Source: Lacticaseibacillus sharpeae JCM 1186 = DSM 20505 (lineage in GTDB: Bacteria; Bacillota; Bacilli; Lactobacillales; Lactobacillaceae). From it: a stretch of 64,000 bases of DNA. The notes beneath the pieces are model-generated. The model was not told where the DNA came from. It ran no database searches and was given only the letters and a program-made list of their open reading frames with translations. The stretch lies in contig NZ_AYYO01000030.1 of the NCBI RefSeq assembly GCF_001436225.1, positions 51,249 through 115,248 of the forward strand, in the 5' to 3' direction. Positions 16,035 to 24,767 of this stretch are shown here, one piece after another; positions within the stretch are counted from its first letter, which is position 1, and the number at the start of each line of letters is the position of its first letter. A program made the translations under genes and the position numbers.

Positions 16035-16096
16035 CTTGGTAGTTGCGCGCCGCAACCACATCTACAATGGAGTTAAGTTGATGTGGGGAGGCACGA

Positions 16097-16921
16097 ATGA
16101 TGCGGAAATATTTGTTACTACTGGGCGCGAGCGTTGCGCTCATGCTCGGTCTGTGTGCTACGAATCAGCGGCCAGTTGACGCCACGGTGCGGGCGACAGC
16201 GACAATCTACCTGCACGGACACCATGGCGGCGAACGCTCCATGGACGACCTGATGGCTAGTGCCGAGGCGGCCGATGACGCGCATTCAGTTATCACCGCA
16301 GTTGTGCAGCGCGACGGGAAGGTCGACTTGCACGGTTACTGGCCTGCTGACACTGTGCGGCCGCTGGTGAAGGTGGTCTTCAAAAACAACCGGACGACCC
16401 GCCGGCACCGGATTAGTAACTGGCTACGCAACGTCTTGGTGGCCCTGCGCGACCGTTATGGCATCACCAAGTTCAACATGGTGGCACATTCGATGGGCAA
16501 TATTGCCTGCCTTTTCTACGAACTGCGCTACGGTCGGGATCCACAGATGCCGCAGTTGCATAAGTACGTAGCGCTGGGGGGCAACTTCGATGGGATTCCG
16601 GGGCATAACCGGCACCAGCACCCGAACCACACGTTGCCCGATGGCCGGCCCGCGTGGTTATCGCCGAACTTCAAGCAGGCATTGCGGTTGCGGCAGAACT
16701 TCCCGCGCAAGGTGCAGGTGCTGAACATTTACGGTGACATGGACGGTCAGCACAACGACGGCAAGGTGCTCAATGCTAGTTCGCGTTCCTTGGGCTTTTT
16801 GCTCAAGAAGCGGCTCAAGAGCTACCGTGAGATTAAGGTCCGCGGCTGGGAGGCCCAGCACGCAATGCTGCGGTCCAATCCGCAGGTGGCACTGAATGTG
16901 AACCAGTTCTTGTTTCCATAA
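16097..16921 (+). CDS. Secreted alpha/beta hydrolase, DUF915 family
   Basis: The 274-residue protein starts with a signal peptide or anchor (Lys/Arg, then a hydrophobic run to about residue 20). It has the alpha/beta hydrolase layout of DUF915 proteins: YLHGHHGG as oxyanion-side strand and loop (38-45), nucleophile Ser132 in VAHSMGN, a probable acid in YGDMDGQHNDG, and a probable catalytic His in EAQHAML near the end. The substrate is unknown; relatives are often annotated as cell-surface hydrolases. GGGGAGG (16085-16091) supports the start, with ATG at 16097 and again at 16100. It is a single-gene unit with a terminator directly after it. Confidence 0.85.
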   Translation: MMRKYLLLLGASVALMLGLCATNQRPVDATVRATATIYLHGHHGGERSMDDLMASAEAADDAHSVITAVVQRDGKVDLHGYWPADTVRPLVKVVFKNNRTTRRHRISNWLRNVLVALRDRYGITKFNMVAHSMGNIACLFYELRYGRDPQMPQLHKYVALGGNFDGIPGHNRHQHPNHTLPDGRPAWLSPNFKQALRLRQNFPRKVQVLNIYGDMDGQHNDGKVLNASSRSLGFLLKKRLKSYREIKVRGWEAQHAMLRSNPQVALNVNQFLFP

Positions 16922-16926
16922 TATTA

Positions 16927-16965
16927 AACGAGGACAATTCCAATGGCGGAATTGTCCTCGTTTTT
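16927..16965. terminator. Terminator between convergent genes
   Basis: A perfect 15-bp stem (AACGAGGACAATTCC and complement, 6-base loop) has five T on the plus side. It mainly serves the hydrolase gene and may also stop the SemiSWEET transcript from the other strand. Confidence 0.85.
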
Positions 16966-16969
16966 GTTT

Positions 16970-17284
16970 TTAGTGGATGTAAACCGTAATCACGGTGACC
17001 AACCCGAATACGATTCCGGGGAGGTTGGAAATGATGACCGGCCAGTCTTTATAGGTCTTGCTCCAGCCGTAGCCCACCCAGAGCGTGGCGTTCACCGCCG
17101 CAACCAGTGGCTGCAGGGGGGAGACCGGGTTGCCGGAGAAGTTCGCGATAATCTGGGGAATGTAGGAAATGTACATCGAGATGCACATGATGGTGGCCAC
17201 CTTACTGAGAATCTTCAGGCGCCGCACCCGCTTGGGATCCACCGCTTCTTTACCTTCTGGATACTTCGATGTGTCGATACGCAT
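16970..17284 (-). CDS. SemiSWEET sugar transporter
   Basis: The 104 residues contain one PQ-loop triple-helix bundle: transmembrane segments at about 27-48, 56-73 and 82-102, with YIPQI at 41-45 (Pro-Gln 43-44) and NATLWVGYGW in the second helix. SemiSWEETs dimerise to make a passive sugar pore; the substrate may be sucrose or a monosaccharide. A charged 25-residue N-terminal extension precedes the first helix. AAGGAGG before the ATG supports the start. It is monocistronic and converges with the hydrolase gene. Confidence 0.88.
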   Translation of the reverse strand: MRIDTSKYPEGKEAVDPKRVRRLKILSKVATIMCISMYISYIPQIIANFSGNPVSPLQPLVAAVNATLWVGYGWSKTYKDWPVIISNLPGIVFGLVTVITVYIH

Positions 17285-17474
17285 ACCAATTTCCTCCTTG
17301 TGGAATTAATTGGGTAATAATATAACATATATGCCGTGCCGACACAAATGCAAACCACCGTTATGCTTTCATGAAAACGCCTAAATGTGGTGATGAGCAC
17401 TGCCACAATGGGCTTGCGAAACAATTTTTAAAATATGCCGCAAACTGACAAGAATCGCTAATTTTGACTAGACC

Positions 17475-17508
17475 AAAACGGACGGTACGCAAAGGTACCG
17501 TCCGTTTT
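17475..17508 (-). terminator. Terminator of the HxlR regulator gene
   Basis: A 14-bp stem (AAAACGGACGGTAC and complement, 6-base loop) just after the stop gives TTTT on the minus strand and TTTTT on the plus strand. Confidence 0.75.
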
Positions 17509-17516
17509 TAGTCCCG

Positions 17517-17903
17517 TTAACCGTTCTGTTTAGCTGGCATTGTTGCCACGTCATCGCGGTGGTGGAGCTCGATTTCCTCGCCCGCCGCGCGCCGTTCGTC
17601 GATGTTGCGCTCACCCCACGTGCAGAGCTGGTTCAAAATTGCGTTGAGACTTTCGCCCCGGGCGGTCAGGGAATACTCAACCTTTGGCGGAACCTGGTTG
17701 AAGACGTGGCGGTGCACAATCCCATCGTCTTCAAGTTCCCGTAGCTGCTGAGTGAGCATTTTCTGTGTAATCTGCGGAATTGCGCGCCGCAGTTCACTGC
17801 TGCGCATCGTTTGGTGGCGCAGGTGGCACAGAATGATGGCCTTCCACTTGCCCCCGATGATTTCCATGGTTGCTTCCACGCCAATGTTGTACGTCTTCGC
17901 CAT
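17517..17903 (-). CDS. HxlR/DUF24-family transcriptional regulator
   Basis: The 128-residue winged-helix protein shows the HxlR pattern: IIGGKWKAIILCHL (with Cys26), SSELRRAIPQITQKMLTQQLRELEDDGIVHR as helix-turn-helix, and VEYSLTARGESL as wing. Members of this family sense quinones, aldehydes or oxidants, often through the conserved N-terminal Cys. It is divergent from an MFS efflux gene, the arrangement of ytcD-ytbD in Bacillus subtilis, so it probably controls that gene. GGAGG before the ATG supports the start. Confidence 0.9.
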   Translation of the reverse strand: MAKTYNIGVEATMEIIGGKWKAIILCHLRHQTMRSSELRRAIPQITQKMLTQQLRELEDDGIVHRHVFNQVPPKVEYSLTARGESLNAILNQLCTWGERNIDERRAAGEEIELHHRDDVATMPAKQNG

Positions 17904-17955
17904 TGTTGTCCTCCATAGGCACTAAAAAGTGGGTATAGCACTTAATTGTGCGTAA

Positions 17956-17983
17956 TTGTCATTTTGTTCCTGTCCAGTATAAT
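17956..17983 (+). promoter_or_regulatory. Promoter of the MFS efflux gene
   Basis: TTGTCA (17956-17961) and a perfect TATAAT (17978-17983) are spaced by 16 bases in the divergent intergenic region, where HxlR-type regulators usually bind. Confidence 0.65.
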
Positions 17984-18059
17984 CAGTTCTTGTCAGTAAC
18001 GCAACTGCGCACGGCCAGTGGGGGAACCGACTGTGCGCTTGAACATAGGGGAGGATCAA

Positions 18060-19247
18060 ATGGAAACAACCAATAATTTAACTACCACCAAGCAGGCCAG
18101 CGCCACGTTGACGCTGCTTGCCTTGGCGCTCAGTGCCTTTGCAATTGGAATGACTGAGTTCATCAGTGTTGGCGTGATGCCGCTCATTATGCGGCAATTC
18201 GAGATTAGTTTGAGCACGGCGGGACTTACGGTCTCAGTTTATGCGGCCGGGATCATGCTCGGCGCGCCGATTCTGACGGCACTAACTGGCAAACTGCCGC
18301 GCAAAGCATTGCTGCTCGCCGTGATGATTACCTTTATTCTCGGCAATGTGCTTACCGCCGTTGCGCCTGTTTTCGCGATTTTACTTGCGGGCCGGGTGGT
18401 TGCGGCCTTCGCGCACGGGCTGTTCATGTCCGTGGCGACGGTGATTGCGGCTAACGTGGTCGCACCGACTAAGCGCGCGTCCGCCATCGCGACGATGTTC
18501 ACCGGGCTCACCGTGGCGACCGTAACCGGGGTGCCGCTGGGGACGTTCATCGCCCAGCATGCCAGCTGGCGCGTGGCGTTTATCTTCATCGCTGTGCTCG
18601 GCGTCGTCGCCCTGATTGCCAACTTGGCGCTCGTACCCAATGACTTACCGCGCCCACTGGTCGGCAAGCGGGGCGGATTCATCCGCCTCTTGCGGCAACC
18701 CAAGATTGTCGCGGGGCTTATCATCACGGCCCTGGGCTACGGCGCAAGTTTTCCAATTTACACGTACATGTCCGCGGTTTTGACGCGGCAGGGCTGGGGC
18801 GCAACCGCCAGCGTCATTATCCTGCTCGTTTACGGACTGGCGGTCGCGATTGGCAACACACTTGGGGGCAAATTGGCCAACCGCAACCCGCTCCAAGCGC
18901 TGGCAACGATGTTCGCACTGGTGGCCGGCTTAATGCTCATCATGGCATTTGGTCTCGGCAGCCACGTCTTCGGGCTAGTGCTGATTCTCATCATGGGCCT
19001 CTTTGCCTTCATGAATGTTCCCGGCTTGCAGCTGTTTACGATGCAGGCCGCGGAGGAGACAGTGCCTGAAGATGCACAGCTTGCCTCCGCGCTGAACATT
19101 TCGGCCTTCAATGTGGGGATCGTCATCGGTTCGTTCATCGGCGGACGGTTGCTCAGCACGTTCGGCTTGCTCAGCACGCCAATCGGAGGGGTGCTCATGG
19201 CGGTTGCCGCGCTGATCATCACGCTGCTGATGATGCGCAAACACTAA
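18060..19247 (+). CDS. MFS transporter, AraJ/YtbD-like (DHA1)
   Basis: The 395 residues form 12 transmembrane helices of the DHA1 drug-proton antiporter group. Typical stretches are FAIGMTEFISVGVMPLI in helix 1, GAPILTALTGKLPRKALL as the loop 2-3 motif, and GRVVAAFAHGLFMSVA in helix 4, all close to AraJ/YtbD proteins. The substrate is not known; the paired HxlR regulator suggests a toxic aromatic or electrophilic compound. GGGGAGG (18048-18054) fits the ATG at 18060. Confidence 0.88.
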   Translation: METTNNLTTTKQASATLTLLALALSAFAIGMTEFISVGVMPLIMRQFEISLSTAGLTVSVYAAGIMLGAPILTALTGKLPRKALLLAVMITFILGNVLTAVAPVFAILLAGRVVAAFAHGLFMSVATVIAANVVAPTKRASAIATMFTGLTVATVTGVPLGTFIAQHASWRVAFIFIAVLGVVALIANLALVPNDLPRPLVGKRGGFIRLLRQPKIVAGLIITALGYGASFPIYTYMSAVLTRQGWGATASVIILLVYGLAVAIGNTLGGKLANRNPLQALATMFALVAGLMLIMAFGLGSHVFGLVLILIMGLFAFMNVPGLQLFTMQAAEETVPEDAQLASALNISAFNVGIVIGSFIGGRLLSTFGLLSTPIGGVLMAVAALIITLLMMRKH

Positions 19248-19275
19248 CGCACCGCCTGATATTCTGATTACTAAC

Positions 19276-19322
19276 AACGAGCCAAAACGCGGGCAATTGC
19301 CCGCGTTTTGGCTCGTTTTTGT
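19276..19322. terminator. Perfect 42-bp palindrome acting as bidirectional terminator
   Basis: Two 21-base arms (starting AACGAGCCAAAACGCGGGC) meet without a spacer, centred at 19296/19297, with T runs on the plus side. It separates the MFS gene from the convergent double-HTH regulator gene. Confidence 0.85.
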
Positions 19323-19329
19323 ATGAGTT

Positions 19330-21216
19330 TTATTTGTCCGTGAACGTCCTTTTTGCCGCCCATTCATCCCAAGCTGCGAGGGTTTCGTCCATTTGTCCGT
19401 CAAATACGTTGCCAATCCAGAGGTAAGCATCGCCGGGCTGGGCGAACTGGCGCATTGTTTGCCGGTTGCGCATGATGTGTGCCTTGATCTCGGGCGCATC
19501 AGCGGGGTTTGTGTACAGTTTGATCAGCAATTCTGTCCGGGAATACGCGCAACCAATGGCGGCCTCAACGCGATTGTAATTGACATTTTCAAAGAAGGAC
19601 TGTACAGCCTTGATGGCAGCAACATCGCCGTTGTGGGCTAGATGGCTGACCGCGATGCTGACAAGTTCGGTGATTGGTGAACTGTCCTTGATGCTGAAGC
19701 GGGCGTGGGCGACTATCCAATGCAGGGCGGTAATTTGCTTGTCGGTATCCAGCAGACCCGCAACATCCATGAATGAAATTAAATCCGAGTACTGGAAATG
19801 CTTGGTGGTCAGGATTCCGGCTAGTTCGAGATTTTGAATATTGGCACCATCGTATTCGGCGAAGGCCTTGGCGTTGTCACCGCCACCCAGCATTTGGATT
19901 GCGCGCATATTTAGTTCAGCTTGCAGCATTTTATAGCGGCTCGCGGGCTTGGGCCGGAACGTACTACGGGTGGCAATTGCGGCCTGGCGCACCCGTTCGT
20001 ATTTATCCGGGATGCTAGTGTCACTGGCCTGCTTCTTGAAATCCGAGAACGGGACCGGGAAAAGGGCGCGGTAGAAAACTGTCGGCTGCATCAACATGGC
20101 TTCGGTTAAACGTAGCGAGTCATTGAAGCCAAAATTTGATTTGCCGTTTTCAAACCGTGACTGGGTGGATGTTTGCCAGTTAACACTCACATCCGCCAGG
20201 GTTAAGTGATAGAACTTACGCAGGGTTTTGATGTTGGTATAGTTAAAGCGCCAGTTGGGCACATCGAAGACCTGCGGAGTTTGGTGGTTATCGATTAACT
20301 TTGTGTTATGCCAGCTGTGCTGACCATTTTTAATGAGCGGCCACATCCGTTCTAAGTAAGCGGTCAGTCCAGAAAGAGACAGGTCCTGAACCTGCGTAAT
20401 TACTTGCCGTACTTTCTTTTCGTTCATGGCTGATGGTTGCTTAATCCACGCCAGGGCTGCTTCGCTGAAGTATACCAGAGGGGCACTATTAATGACGTCG
20501 GTACTAATTTGATCGAATAGATTATGGTCGACGCGGAGATTGTAGTAAGTGCGCAGTGCCGTCAGTAACGGTTCGCCCGACGTTAAGTTGCGATTAATTA
20601 GGCAACTAATGATGAGGTAGCCGAAATCATTCCCGCTAATTGTTGATTGCCTAATGTTCGTTGCGGTGAACTGGTGGGCGTAATCAATTAACCGTTGGGC
20701 GAGTTGGGTGCCTAACTCTGCACTCCCGAAACGGAGGGCACTGACCAATGCAAGTGATTGGGTGTCATTCCAAGCGGGGGAAGGGGCAACGAAATCACTG
20801 ATTGCCTGCTCTTGTTCTGCCGTGAGCCGGTAAGCAGAGTAATCACTTTTTTGGCTGACTTCGAGTAAAAATTTGGTGAAGTTAATTGAACGCAAATGTA
20901 ACAGCTGCGCATGTGTGCTCATGAAATCCGCCATGTTTACGGCTAGATACTCCTGGTTACCACTGATGAAGGCGTAGAGGGTGTTTTTGGTGATGACATC
21001 TGTGCGGGCGGTGTAGTGATGGAGGAAGTCTTTGACGGTTAGCTGCAGGTTAGTGATGATGCTCTGCATGCTGGTGACGCTAATGTCGCTTAGTCCCCGT
21101 TCGTAGCGCGACAATGCAGCCGGGGAGCATCCAGAGCCTGCGACTGCTTCAGTGAGAGTGATGCCGCGGTCCTTACGCAATTGTTGAATGAATGATCCGA
21201 ATGGTTTGGTAGACAT
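19330..21216 (-). CDS. Double-HTH Rgg/MutR-like transcriptional regulator (second copy)
   Basis: The 628 residues repeat the plan of the protein at 1483-3252. The N-terminal HTH (about 6-65) has LRKDRGITLTEAV and SPAALSRYERGLSDI, almost as in the first copy. A helical region with SALRFGSAELG follows and ends in the shared pattern LTAYLERMWPLIKNGQHSW. A second HTH-like unit lies at about 325-385 (LRKFYHLTLADVSVNWQ, TQSRFENGKSNF), then some 240 helical residues. Each half matches one Rgg protomer of about 300 residues. The GGGGGA before the ATG is a moderate ribosome binding site. The middle of the gene (about 20.4-20.7 kb) is AT-richer than the surroundings. The neighbours are pepN (divergent) and an MFS gene (convergent), and no target is evident. 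Confidence 0.8.
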   Translation of the reverse strand: MSTKPFGSFIQQLRKDRGITLTEAVAGSGCSPAALSRYERGLSDISVTSMQSIITNLQLTVKDFLHHYTARTDVITKNTLYAFISGNQEYLAVNMADFMSTHAQLLHLRSINFTKFLLEVSQKSDYSAYRLTAEQEQAISDFVAPSPAWNDTQSLALVSALRFGSAELGTQLAQRLIDYAHQFTATNIRQSTISGNDFGYLIISCLINRNLTSGEPLLTALRTYYNLRVDHNLFDQISTDVINSAPLVYFSEAALAWIKQPSAMNEKKVRQVITQVQDLSLSGLTAYLERMWPLIKNGQHSWHNTKLIDNHQTPQVFDVPNWRFNYTNIKTLRKFYHLTLADVSVNWQTSTQSRFENGKSNFGFNDSLRLTEAMLMQPTVFYRALFPVPFSDFKKQASDTSIPDKYERVRQAAIATRSTFRPKPASRYKMLQAELNMRAIQMLGGGDNAKAFAEYDGANIQNLELAGILTTKHFQYSDLISFMDVAGLLDTDKQITALHWIVAHARFSIKDSSPITELVSIAVSHLAHNGDVAAIKAVQSFFENVNYNRVEAAIGCAYSRTELLIKLYTNPADAPEIKAHIMRNRQTMRQFAQPGDAYLWIGNVFDGQMDETLAAWDEWAAKRTFTDK

Positions 21217-21393
21217 GATTTTGGTCCCCCGAGTTTAGACGTTAATTAGCATTGCGTATATTTTAACATTTTCCGGGTGCGCCAAAATTAGAATCAGTGG
21301 GAAAAATTGGCACCGTCTCCATCTTCCAGACACGCACGGCTATTTGCCCACTGCCGGCGTCATAATTATGTCCCACTGGGCGCGCTAGAGGCG

Positions 21394-21399
21394 TATAAT
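21394..21399 (+). promoter_or_regulatory. -10 element of the pepN promoter
   Basis: A perfect TATAAT lies 32 bases before the pepN ATG. The -35 region is poor. Confidence 0.4.
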
Positions 21400-21430
21400 G
21401 AATGTATTCTTATATAATTTGGAGGAAACC

Positions 21431-23953
21431 ATGGCTGAATCAAAACATCTTTTTACTTCGTTCCAACCAGAACACTATGATGTCTTCATCGACATTAACC
21501 GTGCTAACAAGACCTTCGCCGGGAAAGTAACGATGAAAGGTAACGCATCAACGACCACAGTTGGGGTGCACCAGAAGTTCCTGACCATCAAGTCTGTCAC
21601 CGTGAACGGCCTGTCCGTTGCGTTCACTGACGACCCAGCTGCTGAAGCATTCCGCTTCGACGTCCCCGCAACCGGGGACAACACGGTTACCATTACATAC
21701 AATGGTCCGCTGACCGATACGATGATGGGGATTTACCCATCATATTACGAAATCAATGGGGAGAAGAAGGAGCTCATCGGGACCCAGTTCGAAACCACTT
21801 CTGCCCGCCAGGCTTTCCCATGTATCGATGAACCTGAGGCCAAGGCGACCTTCGATTTGGCCATCAAGTACGATGAACACGCTGGCGAAACCACGCTGGC
21901 GAACATGCCCGAAGTAAAATGCGAGGATGGCGTGCACTACTTCGCCACCACCAAGCGGATGTCCAGCTACCTGATTGCCTTCGCATTCGGCGAATTGCAG
22001 GGGAAGACGACCGAAACCAAGAGCGGCGTCAAGGTCGGTGTGTTCGGCACCAAGGCCCACGCCGCCAACGAACTCGACTTCGCCCTGGACATTGCCAAGC
22101 GCTCCATCGAGTTCTTCGAAGACTTCTACCAGACACCATACCCACTGCCACACTCATGGCAGCTGGCTCTGCCTGACTTCTCCGCGGGCGCGATGGAAAA
22201 CTGGGGTCTGGTCACCTACCGTGAAGCGTACTTGCTCCTGGATCCAGACAACACCGCACTGCGCATGAAGCAGCTCGTTGCGACCGTGATTGCCCACGAA
22301 CTGGCACACCAGTGGTTCGGGGACCTCGTCACGATGAAGTGGTGGGATGATATCTGGCTCAACGAAAGCTTCGCCAACATGATGGAATACGTGGCGATTG
22401 ATGCCATCGAACCTGACTGGAAGATCTGGGAAATGTTCCAGACGTCCGAAGCCGTGTCCGCCCTCAACCGGGACGCCACCGATGGCGTGCAGTCCGTGCA
22501 CGTTGAAGTGGAAGACCCAGCCGAGATTGATTCCCTGTTTGACGGCGCGATTGTTTACGCCAAGGGTTCCCGGATGCTGGTCATGGTCCGCGCACTCATC
22601 GGTAACGACGCTTTGCGGAAGGGACTCAAGGCCTACTTTGACGCCCACAAGTACGGCAACGCCAAGGGGGCTGACCTCTGGAGTGCGCTGGGCGCAGCTT
22701 CTGGCATCGACGTTGGGGCCATCATGCACGACTGGCTCGAACAGCCTGGTTACCCCGTCGTCTCCGCATCCGTTGTTGACGGCAAGCTGACACTCAGCCA
22801 GCAGCAGTTCTTCATCGGGGATGGCAAGGATATCGGCCGTCAGTGGCAGATTCCGCTGGAAAGCAACTACAGCGCGGCACCACAGATTATGGCTGACAAG
22901 ACCATCGAACTCGGCGATTACAAGGAATTACGTGCTGCAGCTGGCAAGCCTTTCCGCTTGAACGTGGGCAACAACTCCCACTTCATCGTGAAGTACGACC
23001 AGACGCTGCTGGACGACATCTTGGCTAACGTTCAAGACCTCACGCCAATTGACGAAATGCAGACGCTCCAAGACCTGCGTTTCCTCGCTGAAGGCCACCA
23101 GGTTGCGTACGCTGACCTGGTGCCATTGCTGCCAAGCTTTGCCGGTGCCACCTCGACCATTGCCAACAACGCGCTGTACAGCATTGCTGGTTCCCTGCGC
23201 AAGTTCGTTGACCCCGACACGGAAGACGAAGCTAACCTGCGCCAGTTGTTCGGCAAGCTCACTGCGGACCAGTTCAAGCGCCTGGGCATGAAGCCCGTGG
23301 CTGGCGAAGTGCAGGATGACGAAATGGTGCGGCCAACCGTTGCTGACTTCGCCATCTTCGCCAAGAATGAAGACGCCATTGCTGCCGCGCACGAACTGTT
23401 CACGGTAAGCAAGGACGACCCAAGCACCTTGCCAGCCAGTGTGCGGCCAATTGTCCTGGCAAGCGAAGTGAAGAACTTCGGCACCCAGGCATTGTTCGAC
23501 CAGCTGTTGCACGATTATGTTGCTAGCTCCGACCCAAGTTACAAGAGCAGCATTCGCGCCGCTTTGACCGGCACTAAGGACACCGAGTTCGGCGCGCAGC
23601 TTATTGCCAAGCTTGAAGATGCAGCAGTCATCAAGCCACAAGACCTGCGTGCATGGTACTACGGCTTGCTCGCCAACAACCACACCCAGCAGCAGGCTTG
23701 GGACTGGTTGCGCGGCGAATGGTCATGGCTCGAAGCCACGGTCGGGGGCGACATGGAGTTCACCACTTACATCACGGTGACCGCCAACGCCTTCCGTACC
23801 CACGCGCGTCTTGACGAGTTCAAGGCCTTCTTCGAACCAAAGCTGGACGTTCCTGGCCTCGGCCGTGAAATCCAGATGGACACCAAGGTGATTGAAGCCC
23901 GCGTGGCCCTGATTGACGCTGAGAAGGATGCCGTCCGTGCAGCCTTGCGTTAA
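21431..23953 (+). CDS. pepN: Aminopeptidase N (lysyl aminopeptidase), M1 family
   Basis: PepN is the broad-specificity zinc aminopeptidase that trims imported peptides in the cytoplasm of lactic acid bacteria. The 840 residues match known PepN proteins (about 840-850). The substrate-binding motif GAMEN is at 253-257. The zinc site HELAH is at 289-293 with the third ligand Glu in NESFAN about 19 residues later, and the proton-donor Tyr is probably in FDGAIVYAKG. There is no signal peptide. GGAGG (21421-21425) supports the ATG at 21431. Codon use is strongly biased, consistent with high expression. It is a single-gene unit with a terminator. Confidence 0.97.
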   Translation: MAESKHLFTSFQPEHYDVFIDINRANKTFAGKVTMKGNASTTTVGVHQKFLTIKSVTVNGLSVAFTDDPAAEAFRFDVPATGDNTVTITYNGPLTDTMMGIYPSYYEINGEKKELIGTQFETTSARQAFPCIDEPEAKATFDLAIKYDEHAGETTLANMPEVKCEDGVHYFATTKRMSSYLIAFAFGELQGKTTETKSGVKVGVFGTKAHAANELDFALDIAKRSIEFFEDFYQTPYPLPHSWQLALPDFSAGAMENWGLVTYREAYLLLDPDNTALRMKQLVATVIAHELAHQWFGDLVTMKWWDDIWLNESFANMMEYVAIDAIEPDWKIWEMFQTSEAVSALNRDATDGVQSVHVEVEDPAEIDSLFDGAIVYAKGSRMLVMVRALIGNDALRKGLKAYFDAHKYGNAKGADLWSALGAASGIDVGAIMHDWLEQPGYPVVSASVVDGKLTLSQQQFFIGDGKDIGRQWQIPLESNYSAAPQIMADKTIELGDYKELRAAAGKPFRLNVGNNSHFIVKYDQTLLDDILANVQDLTPIDEMQTLQDLRFLAEGHQVAYADLVPLLPSFAGATSTIANNALYSIAGSLRKFVDPDTEDEANLRQLFGKLTADQFKRLGMKPVAGEVQDDEMVRPTVADFAIFAKNEDAIAAAHELFTVSKDDPSTLPASVRPIVLASEVKNFGTQALFDQLLHDYVASSDPSYKSSIRAALTGTKDTEFGAQLIAKLEDAAVIKPQDLRAWYYGLLANNHTQQQAWDWLRGEWSWLEATVGGDMEFTTYITVTANAFRTHARLDEFKAFFEPKLDVPGLGREIQMDTKVIEARVALIDAEKDAVRAALR

Positions 23954-23961
23954 GTTGAATT

Positions 23962-24006
23962 AAAAAATGGATGGTCTGCTCAAAAGGAGTGGGCCATCCA
24001 TTTTTA
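23962..24006 (+). terminator. Terminator of pepN
   Basis: A stem of about 14 bp (AAAAATGGATGGTC against GGCCATCCATTTTT, with one G-T pair) and a 15-base loop end in a T run. Confidence 0.8.
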
Positions 24007-24025
24007 CATATCGAGGAGAATGAAA

Positions 24026-24559
24026 GTGAATAATATTGTGGTTAAACGCATCGACGCCAGCAATTGCGCTGCGCTGGCACTGCCTAACGAGCCGTTCCCA
24101 TTGTTCGGCCGGCTCGTGGTTGAACGCGCAGATGGTCAGTGGCAGCACCGTGAAGAACTGTTTACGCAGACAACCACCCAGACCTTTCCTGATGAGCATT
24201 ACCAACTGGCCGACATTGATGCGGCCGGGTTCGCCCTTGGTGCGTTCACGGCTGACGGCACCTGCATTGGCCTGGCCACCTATGCCTGGCGCTGGAACAA
24301 GTACCTGTACCTCGATGATCTGAAGGTGAACGGCGATTTTCGCGGCCAGGGGGTTGCAACCCAGCTGCTGGATGCCGCTAAACCATTGGCGCAGGCGCGC
24401 GGGGTGCGCGGGCTCACGACCATTGCCCAGGACAATAACCTAGGCGCCAACCGCTTCTACCTGCACTACGGCTTTCGCATCGGCGGGTTCAACACGGACG
24501 ATTATCACTTCACCAAGCAGGTCGGCAAGGCGGATGTGTACTATTATTTCGACTTCTAA
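24026..24559 (+). CDS. GNAT acetyltransferase resembling streptothricin acetyltransferase
   Basis: The 177-residue GNAT enzyme has the acetyl-CoA motif FRGQGVATQLL. Its whole-length pattern resembles SatA/Sat4 streptothricin acetyltransferases: an N-terminal PNEPFPLFGRLV segment, WNKYLYLDDLKV before the coenzyme motif, then TIAQDNNLGANRFYLHYGF and a C-terminal VYYYFDF. These enzymes acetylate the beta-lysine of streptothricin. Resistance activity is inferred only; chromosomal relatives may have other amine substrates. GAGGAG (24013-24018) is 7 bases from a GTG at 24026 but only 1 from an in-frame ATG at 24020, so I take GTG; the ATG would add two residues. Confidence 0.8.
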   Translation: MNNIVVKRIDASNCAALALPNEPFPLFGRLVVERADGQWQHREELFTQTTTQTFPDEHYQLADIDAAGFALGAFTADGTCIGLATYAWRWNKYLYLDDLKVNGDFRGQGVATQLLDAAKPLAQARGVRGLTTIAQDNNLGANRFYLHYGFRIGGFNTDDYHFTKQVGKADVYYYFDF

Positions 24560-24643
24560 CTGTGCGGTTTGTGCATGTAACTTAGAAACCGGAATCAAGA
24601 ACGGTTTGAATGGGCAAATTCTGGGTCTTTTTGATCAATTTAC

Positions 24644-24672
24644 TTGTATTTTTTGTGCAGACAAGATATACA
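24644..24672 (+). promoter_or_regulatory. Promoter of the GGDEF gene
   Basis: TTGTAT (24644-24649) and TATACA (24667-24672) are spaced by 17 bases, about 95 bases before the start codon. Confidence 0.5.
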
Positions 24673-24767
24673 TGTAGTAGACGATTTTTATGAATTAATT
24701 AGTATACGTTGATACCTATTGGTGACCGGGGGACAGCCTGCACACTAGTGCGGGGCAGGGAGTGTAC

